Source: CAYLPU01 sp964385635 (GTDB lineage Bacteria; Chloroflexota; Anaerolineae; B4-G1). Taken from it: a stretch of DNA of 31,932 nt. The notes under the pieces were generated by a model that saw only the letters and a list, made by a program, of their open reading frames with translations, was not told the origin of the DNA and did not search any database. Where the stretch lies: contig CAYLPU010000056.1 in assembly GCA_964385635.1 (NCBI GenBank), positions 1-31,932 on the forward strand, written 5' to 3'. Shown here piece by piece: positions 6,692 through 14,134 of this stretch (the first letter of the stretch is position 1; each line of letters begins with the position of its first letter). A program made the translations under genes and the position numbers.

Positions 6692-8074
6692 ATGAAAAAG
6701 CAGACTTTGGTGAGCTCAGTCGAACCGTTTGATCTGCTGCTGGTCGGAGGCATGGTCGTCACCGGAGAGGGGATACGGCGTGCCGACGTGGGCGTGCGGG
6801 GCGAGATCATCGCCGCCGTCGAGGCGGACCTGCCCCGCGAGGCTGCTCCTGAGAACGGGGTGGTGGACGTCACCGGTAAGTACGTCTTCCCCGGCGTCAT
6901 TGACGTGCACGTTCACCCGGTTTACCTGGACAGCGTGGAGGACTGCTCGCGGGTCGCGGCCTACGGTGGTACGACGACGCTCTTGCACTTCGCCTACGCC
7001 CGCACCGGAGATAGTTTGGTGCAGAAAGTAGGGGAGATGCTGGAGGACGGGGTGGCGCACTCGCGGCTCGATTTCGGCCTGCACGGTGGGATGTTCGAGG
7101 CCCCCAAACAGGTGCCGGAAATCCCTCGGGTGATGGAGATGGGCGTCCGCACCTTCAAGTTTTTCCTGACCTACCTCAAGCAGGGGTGGTACACGGACGA
7201 TTACCAACTGATCAAGGGTATGGACATGCTGGCGGAGCGCGGGGGCATGGCGATGGTTCACTGTGAGAACGGCGGCGGGATTGATTACCTGGAGGACAAG
7301 TATCTCAAGGGGCCTAACGGTTCGGCCAAATACTTCAACATCTCTCGTCCGGCTGCGCTGGAGGAGGAGGCGGCTTTCCGGGCCATCCGTCTGGCCGAGG
7401 TGGTGGACTGTCCGCTGTACATCGCCCACAACACCACCGCACGCGTGCTACGGCATATCCGCCAGGCCCGGGCGGAGGGACGGCGGGTGTTTGCCGAAAC
7501 CTGCCCCCAGTATCTGACGCTGACGCAGGAGATCATCGAGCAGCGCGGCGCGCTGGCCAAGATCGGCCCGCCGATCCGCAGCGCCGAGGACCGGGCCGCG
7601 CTGTGGGAGGCGCTGCGCGATGGCACACTGCAGGTGGTCTCCTCGGACCACGCGCCCAAGAAGAAAGACGTCCACGGGGACTTTATAGAGCAGCCCTTCG
7701 GCTCCCCGCAGATCGAGACGCTGTTGCCACTGATCTACGACGGCGGGGTCAACCGGGGACGGATCAGCATGGTGCGGATGGTGCAGGTGCTGTGCGAGAA
7801 TCCGGCACGCATCTTCGGGCTGTATCCGAAGAAGGGGACGGTCGCTGTCGGCTCCGACGCGGACCTGGTGGTCTTCGACCCGACCCGCGAGTTCACGATC
7901 CGCGCGGACAACCAGCACACGAATGCAGGCTACACGCTGTACGAGGGACGGACTGTATTGGGTTGGCCGGAGATGTCCTTCCAACGCGGGCACCGCGTCC
8001 TGTGGCAGGGAGAAATCGTGGCCGAACCGGGGCAGGGGCAGTTCTTGCCCACACTTGAAGCGCAGGCAGAGTAG
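6692..8074 (+). CDS. Dihydropyrimidinase / D-hydantoinase family amidohydrolase
   Basis: A cyclic-amide hydrolase of the dihydropyrimidinase/hydantoinase branch of the amidohydrolase superfamily, opening dihydropyrimidine or hydantoin rings. The binuclear metal site is intact: His73 and His75 (DVHVHP), the carbamylated Lys156 (GVRTFKFFLTY), His190 (MVHCENG), His246 (YIAHNTT) and Asp319 (SSDHAPK). The length of 460 residues is typical. A GAGAGGAGAGAA site lies before the ATG. It follows the PLP enzyme by 15 bases and precedes iorA by 21, so one transcript is likely. With the Mo hydroxylase upstream it suggests N-heterocycle catabolism; the true substrate is not readable from the sequence. Confidence 0.9.
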   Translation: MKKQTLVSSVEPFDLLLVGGMVVTGEGIRRADVGVRGEIIAAVEADLPREAAPENGVVDVTGKYVFPGVIDVHVHPVYLDSVEDCSRVAAYGGTTTLLHFAYARTGDSLVQKVGEMLEDGVAHSRLDFGLHGGMFEAPKQVPEIPRVMEMGVRTFKFFLTYLKQGWYTDDYQLIKGMDMLAERGGMAMVHCENGGGIDYLEDKYLKGPNGSAKYFNISRPAALEEEAAFRAIRLAEVVDCPLYIAHNTTARVLRHIRQARAEGRRVFAETCPQYLTLTQEIIEQRGALAKIGPPIRSAEDRAALWEALRDGTLQVVSSDHAPKKKDVHGDFIEQPFGSPQIETLLPLIYDGGVNRGRISMVRMVQVLCENPARIFGLYPKKGTVAVGSDADLVVFDPTREFTIRADNQHTNAGYTLYEGRTVLGWPEMSFQRGHRVLWQGEIVAEPGQGQFLPTLEAQAE

Positions 8075-8095
8075 TACCACTGAGGGAGGCTAAAT

Positions 8096-10012
8096 TTGTC
8101 ATTCTTGAAGATGAGGCTAATCACTGGAAATGAGGCCCTGGCTTTTGGCGCTCTGCGAGCCGGGGTAAAGGTCGTGACCGGCTACCCAGGCACGCCGTCG
8201 TCGGGGGCTCTGGACAGTCTCTTGAGGATGGAGCCGGATGGTAGCCGGTATGTAGAGTGTAGCACCAATGAAAAGGTCGCGTTCGAGATAGCGGCGGGAG
8301 CGGCGTGGGCCGGTCAGCGAGCCTTGTGCACGATGAAGATGTCCGGGCTGAATGTGGCCTACGGCTCGCTGATTTCTATCGCCTACTCGGGTGTCAACGG
8401 CGGCCTGGTGGTTTACGTGGCCGACGATCCGGGCGTCAGCGCTGGCATGGCGGAGCAGGACTCGCGCGGCTTTGCCATGATGTCCGACCTGCCTATGCTG
8501 GAGCCGGCGTCGGTGGCGGAGACGTACCGGTTGGTCCAGATGGCCTTCGATCTGTCTGAGCAAGTGGGGACTCCCGTCTTTGTCAGACTGGTGGCTTCCA
8601 TCGCCAATTCTCACGCACCGGTGGACGTCGATGAGCCAGTAGGGGCGACCCTCGTGGTTGCCCCCGAGCGAGAAGTGAAACTGGAGAAGGACATCACCAG
8701 GTACACCAAAGCGGGTGCTGCTATCTGCAAGCGCCAGCACCGCGACCTGATCGCCCGGCTGGAGAAAGCGGGCCAGATCATCGGCGAGATGGGGTTGAAC
8801 CGACTCCAACTTCGGCGGCGGTCGGGAGACCTTGCCGAACGAGGGCTGGGCGTCGTTGCGTCGGGAGCGGCGGCTGCCTATTTGGAGGAGGGATTCGAGA
8901 TCGCGGCGCAGTTCGGATGCCAACGAGACGCGATCTCCGTGCTGCGTGTAGTCGCGACCAACCCGTTCCCAGCCGAGGAAGTGCGAGCGTTGCTTCGTCA
9001 CTGCGACACTGTATTGGTCCTGGAGGAACTGGAACCGTACCTCGAGAGGAACATACATCTCGAAGCCCGCAAGATCGGCTTCGAGGGTCGCATCATCGGC
9101 AAACTGGATGGCTTCTTCAGCCGGATCGGCGAGTACGGTGTGGAGCACGTGGTGCGGGGCATCGGTGAGGCGCTAGGTCTTGAAGAAACCGGGTTTTTTC
9201 CGAAAAACCCGGTTTCTAGCATAGCGGAGCAACTGGCGGCCGCGCGCCCCATCACTGTTTGTGCCGGTTGTCCTCACCGGGGGACTTACATGGCCATCAA
9301 TCAGGCCATCAAGGGGCTGGGGCTTAAAAAGGACGAGGTGATGGTGACGGGGGATATCGGCTGTACGATCCTGGGGATGAACCCCCCGTTTCACACCGTT
9401 TGGACCGAAGTCGCGATGGGCGCGAGTCTCGGCATTGCCCAGGGGTATGTCCACGCAGGTGTGGAGACGCCGGTCATCGCCACTATCGGGGATTCTACCT
9501 TCTTCCACGCTGGTGTCAACGGATTGATCAATGCCATCCAGCACCAGACCCCTTTGACTCTGATCATTATGGACAACGGATGGACCAGCATGACAGGGAT
9601 GCAGGTCAACCCGGGCACGGATGTGGGATTCCAGCGGCCCGGCGACCGCAGGGTGGACATCGCCAGTCTCATACCCGCACTGGGGGTGGAACATTTCTTC
9701 ATCATTGACCCCTTCGAGCTGGACGAGTCTGTCGCCACTATCCAGAAAGCACTGACGCTGCCGGGCGTCAAAGTCGTGCTCTCGCGCCAGGAGTGCGCGA
9801 TTCAGGCGCAGCGGCGAGGGCTCAGGGCGGGGAACGTCCAGGTGATCCCCGAGAACTGCACTCTGTGCAAGCAGTGCATCACCATCACCGGGTGCCTGGC
9901 CATCAGCATCGGAGAGGACACTATCCTCATTGACCCCAATCTGTGCTACGGCTGTGGTCTGTGTGCCCAGGTTTGCAAATTCGAAGCGATTGTGAAAGAG
10001 AGTGCAATATGA
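8096..10012 (+). CDS. iorA: Indolepyruvate ferredoxin oxidoreductase, alpha subunit
   Basis: Large subunit of indolepyruvate:ferredoxin oxidoreductase, which decarboxylates aryl pyruvates to aryl-acetyl-CoA and reduces ferredoxin. The N-terminal pyrimidine-binding TPP domain starts with GNEALAFGALRAGVKVVTGYPGTPSS. The C-terminal TPP-pyrophosphate domain carries CAGCPHRG (near 390), GDIGCTILG (near 420) and GDSTFFHAG (near 465). Two [4Fe-4S] sites follow near 585-630 (CTLCKQC plus a later Cys, and CYGCGLCAQVC). I choose the TTG at 8096 because GAGGGAGG lies 7 bases upstream; the ATG at 8111 lacks a good site. Two repeats sit in the coding frame: a 28-mer shared with iorB at 8813 and a palindrome at 9184. 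The stop overlaps the iorB start. Confidence 0.95.
   Translation: MSFLKMRLITGNEALAFGALRAGVKVVTGYPGTPSSGALDSLLRMEPDGSRYVECSTNEKVAFEIAAGAAWAGQRALCTMKMSGLNVAYGSLISIAYSGVNGGLVVYVADDPGVSAGMAEQDSRGFAMMSDLPMLEPASVAETYRLVQMAFDLSEQVGTPVFVRLVASIANSHAPVDVDEPVGATLVVAPEREVKLEKDITRYTKAGAAICKRQHRDLIARLEKAGQIIGEMGLNRLQLRRRSGDLAERGLGVVASGAAAAYLEEGFEIAAQFGCQRDAISVLRVVATNPFPAEEVRALLRHCDTVLVLEELEPYLERNIHLEARKIGFEGRIIGKLDGFFSRIGEYGVEHVVRGIGEALGLEETGFFPKNPVSSIAEQLAAARPITVCAGCPHRGTYMAINQAIKGLGLKKDEVMVTGDIGCTILGMNPPFHTVWTEVAMGASLGIAQGYVHAGVETPVIATIGDSTFFHAGVNGLINAIQHQTPLTLIIMDNGWTSMTGMQVNPGTDVGFQRPGDRRVDIASLIPALGVEHFFIIDPFELDESVATIQKALTLPGVKVVLSRQECAIQAQRRGLRAGNVQVIPENCTLCKQCITITGCLAISIGEDTILIDPNLCYGCGLCAQVCKFEAIVKESAI
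8813..8840. repeat. 28-bp exact repeat shared by iorA and iorB (copy 1)
   Basis: This 28-mer, with core GGTCGGGAGACCTTGCCGAAC, is identical to 10401-10428 in iorB but is read in a different frame (here RRRSGDLAE, there GGGRETLPN). The core is related to the hairpin repeats at 16501-16580 and, in reverse, to GGTCTCCCGACCG at 1920-1932 in the Mo-subunit gene. Confidence 0.85.
9184..9217. repeat. 34-bp palindrome inside iorA (AGAAACCGGGTTTTT family)
   Basis: A 15-base left arm, AGAAACCGGGTTTTT (9184-9198), and its perfect reverse complement (9203-9217) flank a 4-base loop. It is translated in frame as TGFFPKNPVSS, between the two halves of IorA. The same element, also 34 bp, lies in the acyl-CoA synthetase gene at 12082-12115 in another reading frame. 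Confidence 0.9.
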
Positions 10013-10698
10013 ACCACGCAACACGTTTCACGTACGACATCTACCTCGTCGGCGTCGGCGGTCAGGGCGTTCTGACCATAGGCGACATCATCGCCGAGAC
10101 TGCTCTCCGTAGTATGATTCCGGTCAGTTTCTACCCGACGAAAGGCATGGCCCAACGGGGTGGTTTCGTCAAGGCACAGGTGCGGCTGGGGCGACAGACG
10201 GTCGGACCGAACATCCCTGAGAAGGGGGCTGACCTGGTGATCGCGATGGAGGTGTCCGAAGCGCTCAAGGCGGTCCGGTTCGTCAAGCCCGGCGCGGATT
10301 TCCTCCTTTTCGGTCACGTCTGGGCGCCGACAGCCGTGATGTTGGGCAAAGCCCCCTATCCCACCCTGGACCAGGTGCTGGAGCAGGTGCAGGAGGCGAA
10401 CGGCGGCGGTCGGGAGACCTTGCCGAACAAGATGCACTACCTGGCTCCCGAGAGCCTGCCCCTCTACGAAGGCACGCCGGTGGCGGCGAACGTCTTTGTG
10501 CTCGGTGTCGCCATCGGCCACACCGGATTGGGAGAGGTTCTGGCCCCGTCCGAAGTGGCACACATCGTGCAAACGAGATGGACCAGGGGCGCAGAGCGCA
10601 ATCTCTTTGCGTTCCAGGCAGGGCAAAGGCTAGGGATTAGGGATTGGGGATTGGGGACTGGGGGGGATAGAGACCAGGGGCTAGAGAGTGTGACATGA
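10009..10698 (+). CDS. iorB: Indolepyruvate ferredoxin oxidoreductase, beta subunit
   Basis: The small subunit partners IorA in the oxidative decarboxylation of aryl pyruvates. It belongs to the gamma-type domain family of 2-oxoacid:ferredoxin oxidoreductases: GVGGQGVLTIGDIIAE at residues 15-30, KGMAQRGGFVKAQVR near 46-60, EKGADLVIAMEVSEAL, and PVAANVFVLG near 165. The ATG at 10009 overlaps the iorA stop (ATGA). Two additions come from repeats: the 28-mer at 10401-10428 in the middle, and a Gly/Asp-rich C-terminal tail of about 22 residues from GGGATTGGGGATT repeats. The tail is absent from typical members (about 190-205 residues), so the original stop was probably lost. The TGA overlaps the next ATG. 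Confidence 0.93.
   Translation: MNHATRFTYDIYLVGVGGQGVLTIGDIIAETALRSMIPVSFYPTKGMAQRGGFVKAQVRLGRQTVGPNIPEKGADLVIAMEVSEALKAVRFVKPGADFLLFGHVWAPTAVMLGKAPYPTLDQVLEQVQEANGGGRETLPNKMHYLAPESLPLYEGTPVAANVFVLGVAIGHTGLGEVLAPSEVAHIVQTRWTRGAERNLFAFQAGQRLGIRDWGLGTGGDRDQGLESVT
10401..10428. repeat. 28-bp exact repeat shared by iorA and iorB (copy 2)
   Basis: Identical over 28 bases to 8813-8840. Here it encodes GGGRETLPN in iorB. The flanking bases differ (GAA before and AAG after, against CTT and GAG), so this is a short dispersed element and not homology between the two genes. Confidence 0.85.
10630..10682 (+). repeat. G-rich GGGATTGGGGATT tandem repeat at the iorB 3' end
   Basis: Degenerate 7-8 base units (TAGGGATTAGGGATTGGGGATTGGGGACTGGGG form) supply the last codons of iorB. 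The run resembles the G-rich repeat at 3003-3099 in being placed at a gene's 3' end and read in frame. Confidence 0.7.
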
Positions 10699-12770
10699 AC
10701 TATCCATCAACCACCACGCATCACGCTTCACGTTTCACGCACCTCTTCTATCCCAGAGGAGTGGCTGTCGTGGGCTCCACCTCGGAAGGCAAGCTCGGCT
10801 ATGAGCTGATCCGCCAGATTCTGGACGGTGGCTATCGCGATCTCTTTGCGGTCAATCCCAAAGCGCAGGGGGTCTTCTCGATCCCAGGCTACGACGCGGT
10901 TTCCAAAATCGAGCAGCCGGTGGATTTGGCCGTCATCGTATCGCCGACCGCGACTGTGCCGGCCGTGCTGGAGGATTGCGGTCGGGCCGGCGTCGAGGCG
11001 GCGGTGATCATCACGGCCGGGTTCTCCGAGGTCGGCAACCACGCAGGAGAGGACGAGGTCAAGCGCGTGGCCAGTCGCTACGGCATACGGTTTGTGGGAC
11101 CCAACTGCGCTGGCCTCTTGAACACCGGCCACCATCTGTTCCCAACGCTGGAGACCAGGCCTCCCGCTGGGGGAGCAGCGATCGTCGCCCAGAGTGGGGC
11201 TGTGGGAGGCGTCCTCCTGGCCTGGGCGAAGGAGTATGGGCTGGGTGTCTCCAAGTTCGTGAGTTATGGCAACGGGGCTGATCTGAACGAGATTGATTTT
11301 TTGTATTACCTGGCCGGCGATCCCGAGACCAAAGTGGTGGCGCTATATATCGAAAGCGTGACCGGTGGACGGGAGTTTATGCGAGCAGTACGGGAGTGCA
11401 CCTGCCACAAACCGGTGATCGTCATCAAGGCGGGCCGCACCCAGTCGGGACAGCGGGCGACGCTCTCGCACACCGGCTCTATGGCCGGCTCGGACAGGGT
11501 TTACGAGGCTGCCTTGCGAGAGTGTGGGGCTATTCGGGTTCACACGATTGAGGAGATGTTCGATCTGTGCAAGGGTTTCCTCTACGTGCCGTCTCCGAAA
11601 GGGCGTCGGGTTGCCATCGTGACCAACTCGGGTGGCCCAGGTGTGCTGGCCGCCGACTGGGCCGAGCAGACCGGCCTCGAAGTGGCAGAGCCCAGCCCCG
11701 AGTTGAAAGAGAATCTCTCTGAGTTCCTGCCCTCTTTTTGCGCGCTCAAGAACCCCATTGACCTGACGGTGGAAGGGACGGAGGATGGGTACCGGAAGAC
11801 GCTGGTGGCTGTGTTGCAGGAGTACGACGCGGCGCTGGCCTTGAACGTCGCCACTCCCTATCTCGACTCCGTATCGCTGGCCCGGGGGACCTGCGACGGG
11901 GGGGAGCAAAGCGGCAAGCCGGTGGTGACCAGTTTCCTGCCCGGACAAATCGTGGCCGAAGCGATCACCTATCTGCAGGAGCGTGGCATCCCCAACTTCG
12001 CCACCGGTGAACGGGCTGTGGCGGCGCTGGCAGGAATGGCTGAGTATGAGGCCCGTAAGGCCGACAGGCGAATGCGGGAACAGAAACCGGGTTTTTCAGA
12101 AAAAACCCGGTTTCTACCTGGTGTTGGACAGATGCTTGAACCGGAGGCAATGGCCTGGCTGCGGGAGAATGACATTCCGATACTGGATTTTCGCTTCGCC
12201 ACGACTCAGGAGGGAGTGGTGCGGGGCTGCTGTGAGGTCGGTTATCCTGCAGTGATGAAGGTGGTCTCGCCGGAAATTCTGCACAAATCGGACTATGGCG
12301 GCGTGGTTCTGGACATCCACGATGACGAAGCAGCCCTGGCTGCTTTTGAAGCCATCCGGCAGGCTGCTGTCTCCAAAGGCAAAGACTTCCGGGGCGTGGT
12401 CATCTATCCAATGGTTCAGGATGCCCAGGAAGTGTTGCTGGGGCTGTCGCGCGACCCTCAGTTTGGCCCCGTGGTCGCCTTTGGCCTGGGTGGTATCTAC
12501 ACCGAGATATGGCACGATGTCTCCCTGCGAGTGGCCCCCGTAGATCGCACCGAGGCCGAGGCTATGATCCGGGAGATCGAGTCCTTCCCATTGCTTCAAG
12601 GCGTCAGGGGACAGGAGCCCCGCGACCTGGACGCTTTGGCCGATGTTCTGGTCAACTTTTCCCAACTCCCCTTTCGCTATCCCGATATCGGAGAGGTGGA
12701 CCTGAACCCGGTGTTTCTGCTGCCGAAGGGATTGGTAGTGGGAGACGTCCGAGTGATACGTAGGAAGTAG
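10695..12770 (+). CDS. ADP-forming acyl-CoA synthetase (fused alpha and beta domains)
   Basis: An NDP-forming acyl-CoA synthetase (acetyl-CoA synthetase, ADP-forming type) that turns acyl-CoA, ADP and phosphate into free acid, CoA and ATP. The order is: CoA-binding domain (residues about 12-150; FYPRGVAVVGSTSEGKLGYE), ligase-CoA domain with the phosphorylated His near 259 in LSHTGSMAGSD, then an ATP-grasp domain in the last 230 residues (VVSPEILHKSDYGGV, FGLGGIYTEIW). Directly following iorAB, its expected substrates are aryl- or acyl-acetyl-CoAs. The first residues (TTTHHASRFTH) come from a TCACGCTTCACGTTTCACG repeat, and a palindrome at 12082 inserts PGFSEKTRF between the alpha and beta domains. 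The ATG overlaps the iorB stop by 4 bases. Confidence 0.93.
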   Translation: MNYPSTTTHHASRFTHLFYPRGVAVVGSTSEGKLGYELIRQILDGGYRDLFAVNPKAQGVFSIPGYDAVSKIEQPVDLAVIVSPTATVPAVLEDCGRAGVEAAVIITAGFSEVGNHAGEDEVKRVASRYGIRFVGPNCAGLLNTGHHLFPTLETRPPAGGAAIVAQSGAVGGVLLAWAKEYGLGVSKFVSYGNGADLNEIDFLYYLAGDPETKVVALYIESVTGGREFMRAVRECTCHKPVIVIKAGRTQSGQRATLSHTGSMAGSDRVYEAALRECGAIRVHTIEEMFDLCKGFLYVPSPKGRRVAIVTNSGGPGVLAADWAEQTGLEVAEPSPELKENLSEFLPSFCALKNPIDLTVEGTEDGYRKTLVAVLQEYDAALALNVATPYLDSVSLARGTCDGGEQSGKPVVTSFLPGQIVAEAITYLQERGIPNFATGERAVAALAGMAEYEARKADRRMREQKPGFSEKTRFLPGVGQMLEPEAMAWLRENDIPILDFRFATTQEGVVRGCCEVGYPAVMKVVSPEILHKSDYGGVVLDIHDDEAALAAFEAIRQAAVSKGKDFRGVVIYPMVQDAQEVLLGLSRDPQFGPVVAFGLGGIYTEIWHDVSLRVAPVDRTEAEAMIREIESFPLLQGVRGQEPRDLDALADVLVNFSQLPFRYPDIGEVDLNPVFLLPKGLVVGDVRVIRRK
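12082..12115. repeat. 34-bp palindrome inside the acyl-CoA synthetase gene
   Basis: The same 15-base arms as 9184-9217 (AGAAACCGGGTTTTT and its reverse complement) with loop CAGA. It starts at codon position 2 here and position 3 in iorA, giving KPGFSEKTRFL. It falls in the linker before the ATP-grasp domain (MLEPEAMAWL), where extra residues are likely tolerated. Confidence 0.9.
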
Positions 12771-12923
12771 CGTAACTGCTAAGCCAGTCATAAATAGAAC
12801 ACGGCTCAACGCGGGTCATACGGATGTACGCGGATAAAGATAAAAAATCTGTGAGAACCCGTTTCATCTGTGTGTATCCGTGTGCTATTTGTGCCTGTTT
12901 TGGGAAGAGCCTGAGCAGTTACG
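12771..12923. mobile_element. MITE-like palindromic element
   Basis: The element has perfect 10-bp terminal inverted repeats, CGTAACTGCT (12771-12780) and AGCAGTTACG (12914-12923). Inner inverted sequences also match: CATAAATAGAACACGG near 12789 and CCGTGTGCTATTTGTG near 12879. A 9-bp direct repeat GAAGTAGCG (12764-12772 and 12923-12931) flanks it and looks like a target-site duplication, sharing bases with the termini. There is no coding capacity. It sits directly after the acyl-CoA synthetase stop. Without it the spacing to the aminotransferase would be about 40 bases. A related copy with a 53-base identical right end is at 30046-30182. Confidence 0.7.
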
Positions 12924-12962
12924 AAGTAGCGCGTAAAGTAGGATAAAGGAGCAAGTGAACCG

Positions 12963-14111
12963 ATGGCGACACACATCAAACAACAGCGCGGGGTGAATCA
13001 TCTGGCGCCCTACGTGCCCGGCAAGCCTATTGAGGAGGTACAAAGGGAGTACGGTCACGACCCCAAGGACGTGATCAATCTGGCTACCAACGAGAACCCG
13101 CTGGGCCCATCGCCCAAGGCGCTGACCGCCATAGAGCAGGCGCTTCCCAGGCTGAATCTTTACCCGGACGCGGAGAGCCGTGATCTGCGACGCGCGCTTG
13201 CGGAGCACCTTGGGTGTGAGCCAGAGCAGGTGACCGTGGGCAATGGAGCAGACGACATCATCATGCAGACCTGCATGGCGTATCTGGAGGAGGGCAGCGA
13301 GGTCATCGTCGGCCGCTCCTCCTTCCCCACCTACAACGGTTCTACCCACATCATGAGAGCGACGCTCGTCAAGACGCCCCTGAAGGACTATGGCCTGGAC
13401 GTGGAGGCGATGGCGCAGGGAATCACCGATAGAACCAAGATCATCTTCTTCTGCAACCCCAACAACCCGACCGGGACGATAGTCACGGCGGACCAGGTGG
13501 ATGTCTTCATGGGGAAGGTGCCCGACCACGTGCTGGTGGTTTTCGACGAGGCATACTATGAGTTCGTCGCTTGCGACGAATATCCGGACACGCTCAAGTA
13601 CATCCGGGAAGGCCGGGGCAACGTGATGACGGTGCGCACTTTCTCCAAGATTCGCGGCCTGGCTGGCATCCGCCTGGGGTATGCGATCGCTATGCCGGAA
13701 ATCTTGGCCCCCATGCGTATGGTTAAGGGAGTGTTCGTCGTCAACCTGCTCGCCCAGGCTGCTGGTGTCGCCGCCCTGGAGGACGAAGCGTTTCTAAGGA
13801 AGTCGGTGGCGGCCAATCACGCAGGGCGACTTTACCTGTATAGCGAGTTTGACCGGTTGGGGTTGCGATACGTCGAGAGCCATGCCAACTTCATTATGGT
13901 CGAGATTGGCCCGCAGGCGGCAACGGTCCGGCAACGGCTGCTGGAGGGAGGCATCATTGTCCGGTACTGTGGCGGTTATGGTCTGCCCAACAACCTCCGC
14001 ATCACAGTCGGCAACCAGGCCCAGAACTCCCGATTGATCGAGGCGCTGGAGGACATACTCAGGCAATTCTGCGTTGGATTTGACTCGTTTGTGAAGGATT
14101 TGTACCATTAA
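12963..14111 (+). CDS. HisC-family aminotransferase, probably aromatic amino acid aminotransferase
   Basis: A fold-type I PLP aminotransferase of the histidinol-phosphate aminotransferase family. Signatures are NLATNENPLGPSP near residues 40-52, VGNGADDII near 94, CNPNNPTGTIV near 163-173, the VVFDEAYYEF strand near 192, and the PLP lysine in TFSKIRGLAGIRLGYA near 225. Sequence alone would name it HisC, and it could serve histidine synthesis. No other his gene is near, however, while iorAB and an ADP-forming synthetase lie just upstream. An aromatic amino acid aminotransferase role is therefore more likely (inference). The site AAAGGAGCAAG precedes the ATG. The C-terminal residues after ILRQFC are not family-like. 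The stop TAA overlaps an ATG upstream of the patatin. Confidence 0.88.
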   Translation: MATHIKQQRGVNHLAPYVPGKPIEEVQREYGHDPKDVINLATNENPLGPSPKALTAIEQALPRLNLYPDAESRDLRRALAEHLGCEPEQVTVGNGADDIIMQTCMAYLEEGSEVIVGRSSFPTYNGSTHIMRATLVKTPLKDYGLDVEAMAQGITDRTKIIFFCNPNNPTGTIVTADQVDVFMGKVPDHVLVVFDEAYYEFVACDEYPDTLKYIREGRGNVMTVRTFSKIRGLAGIRLGYAIAMPEILAPMRMVKGVFVVNLLAQAAGVAALEDEAFLRKSVAANHAGRLYLYSEFDRLGLRYVESHANFIMVEIGPQAATVRQRLLEGGIIVRYCGGYGLPNNLRITVGNQAQNSRLIEALEDILRQFCVGFDSFVKDLYH

Positions 14112-14134
14112 TGAGTACAGTGCGAGGAGGAGCG

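Noticed and set aside
12771..12962. Riboswitch or small RNA in the gap before the aminotransferase
   Set aside because: The folded sequence is explained by the MITE-like element, which recurs at 30046-30182 upstream of an unrelated gene.
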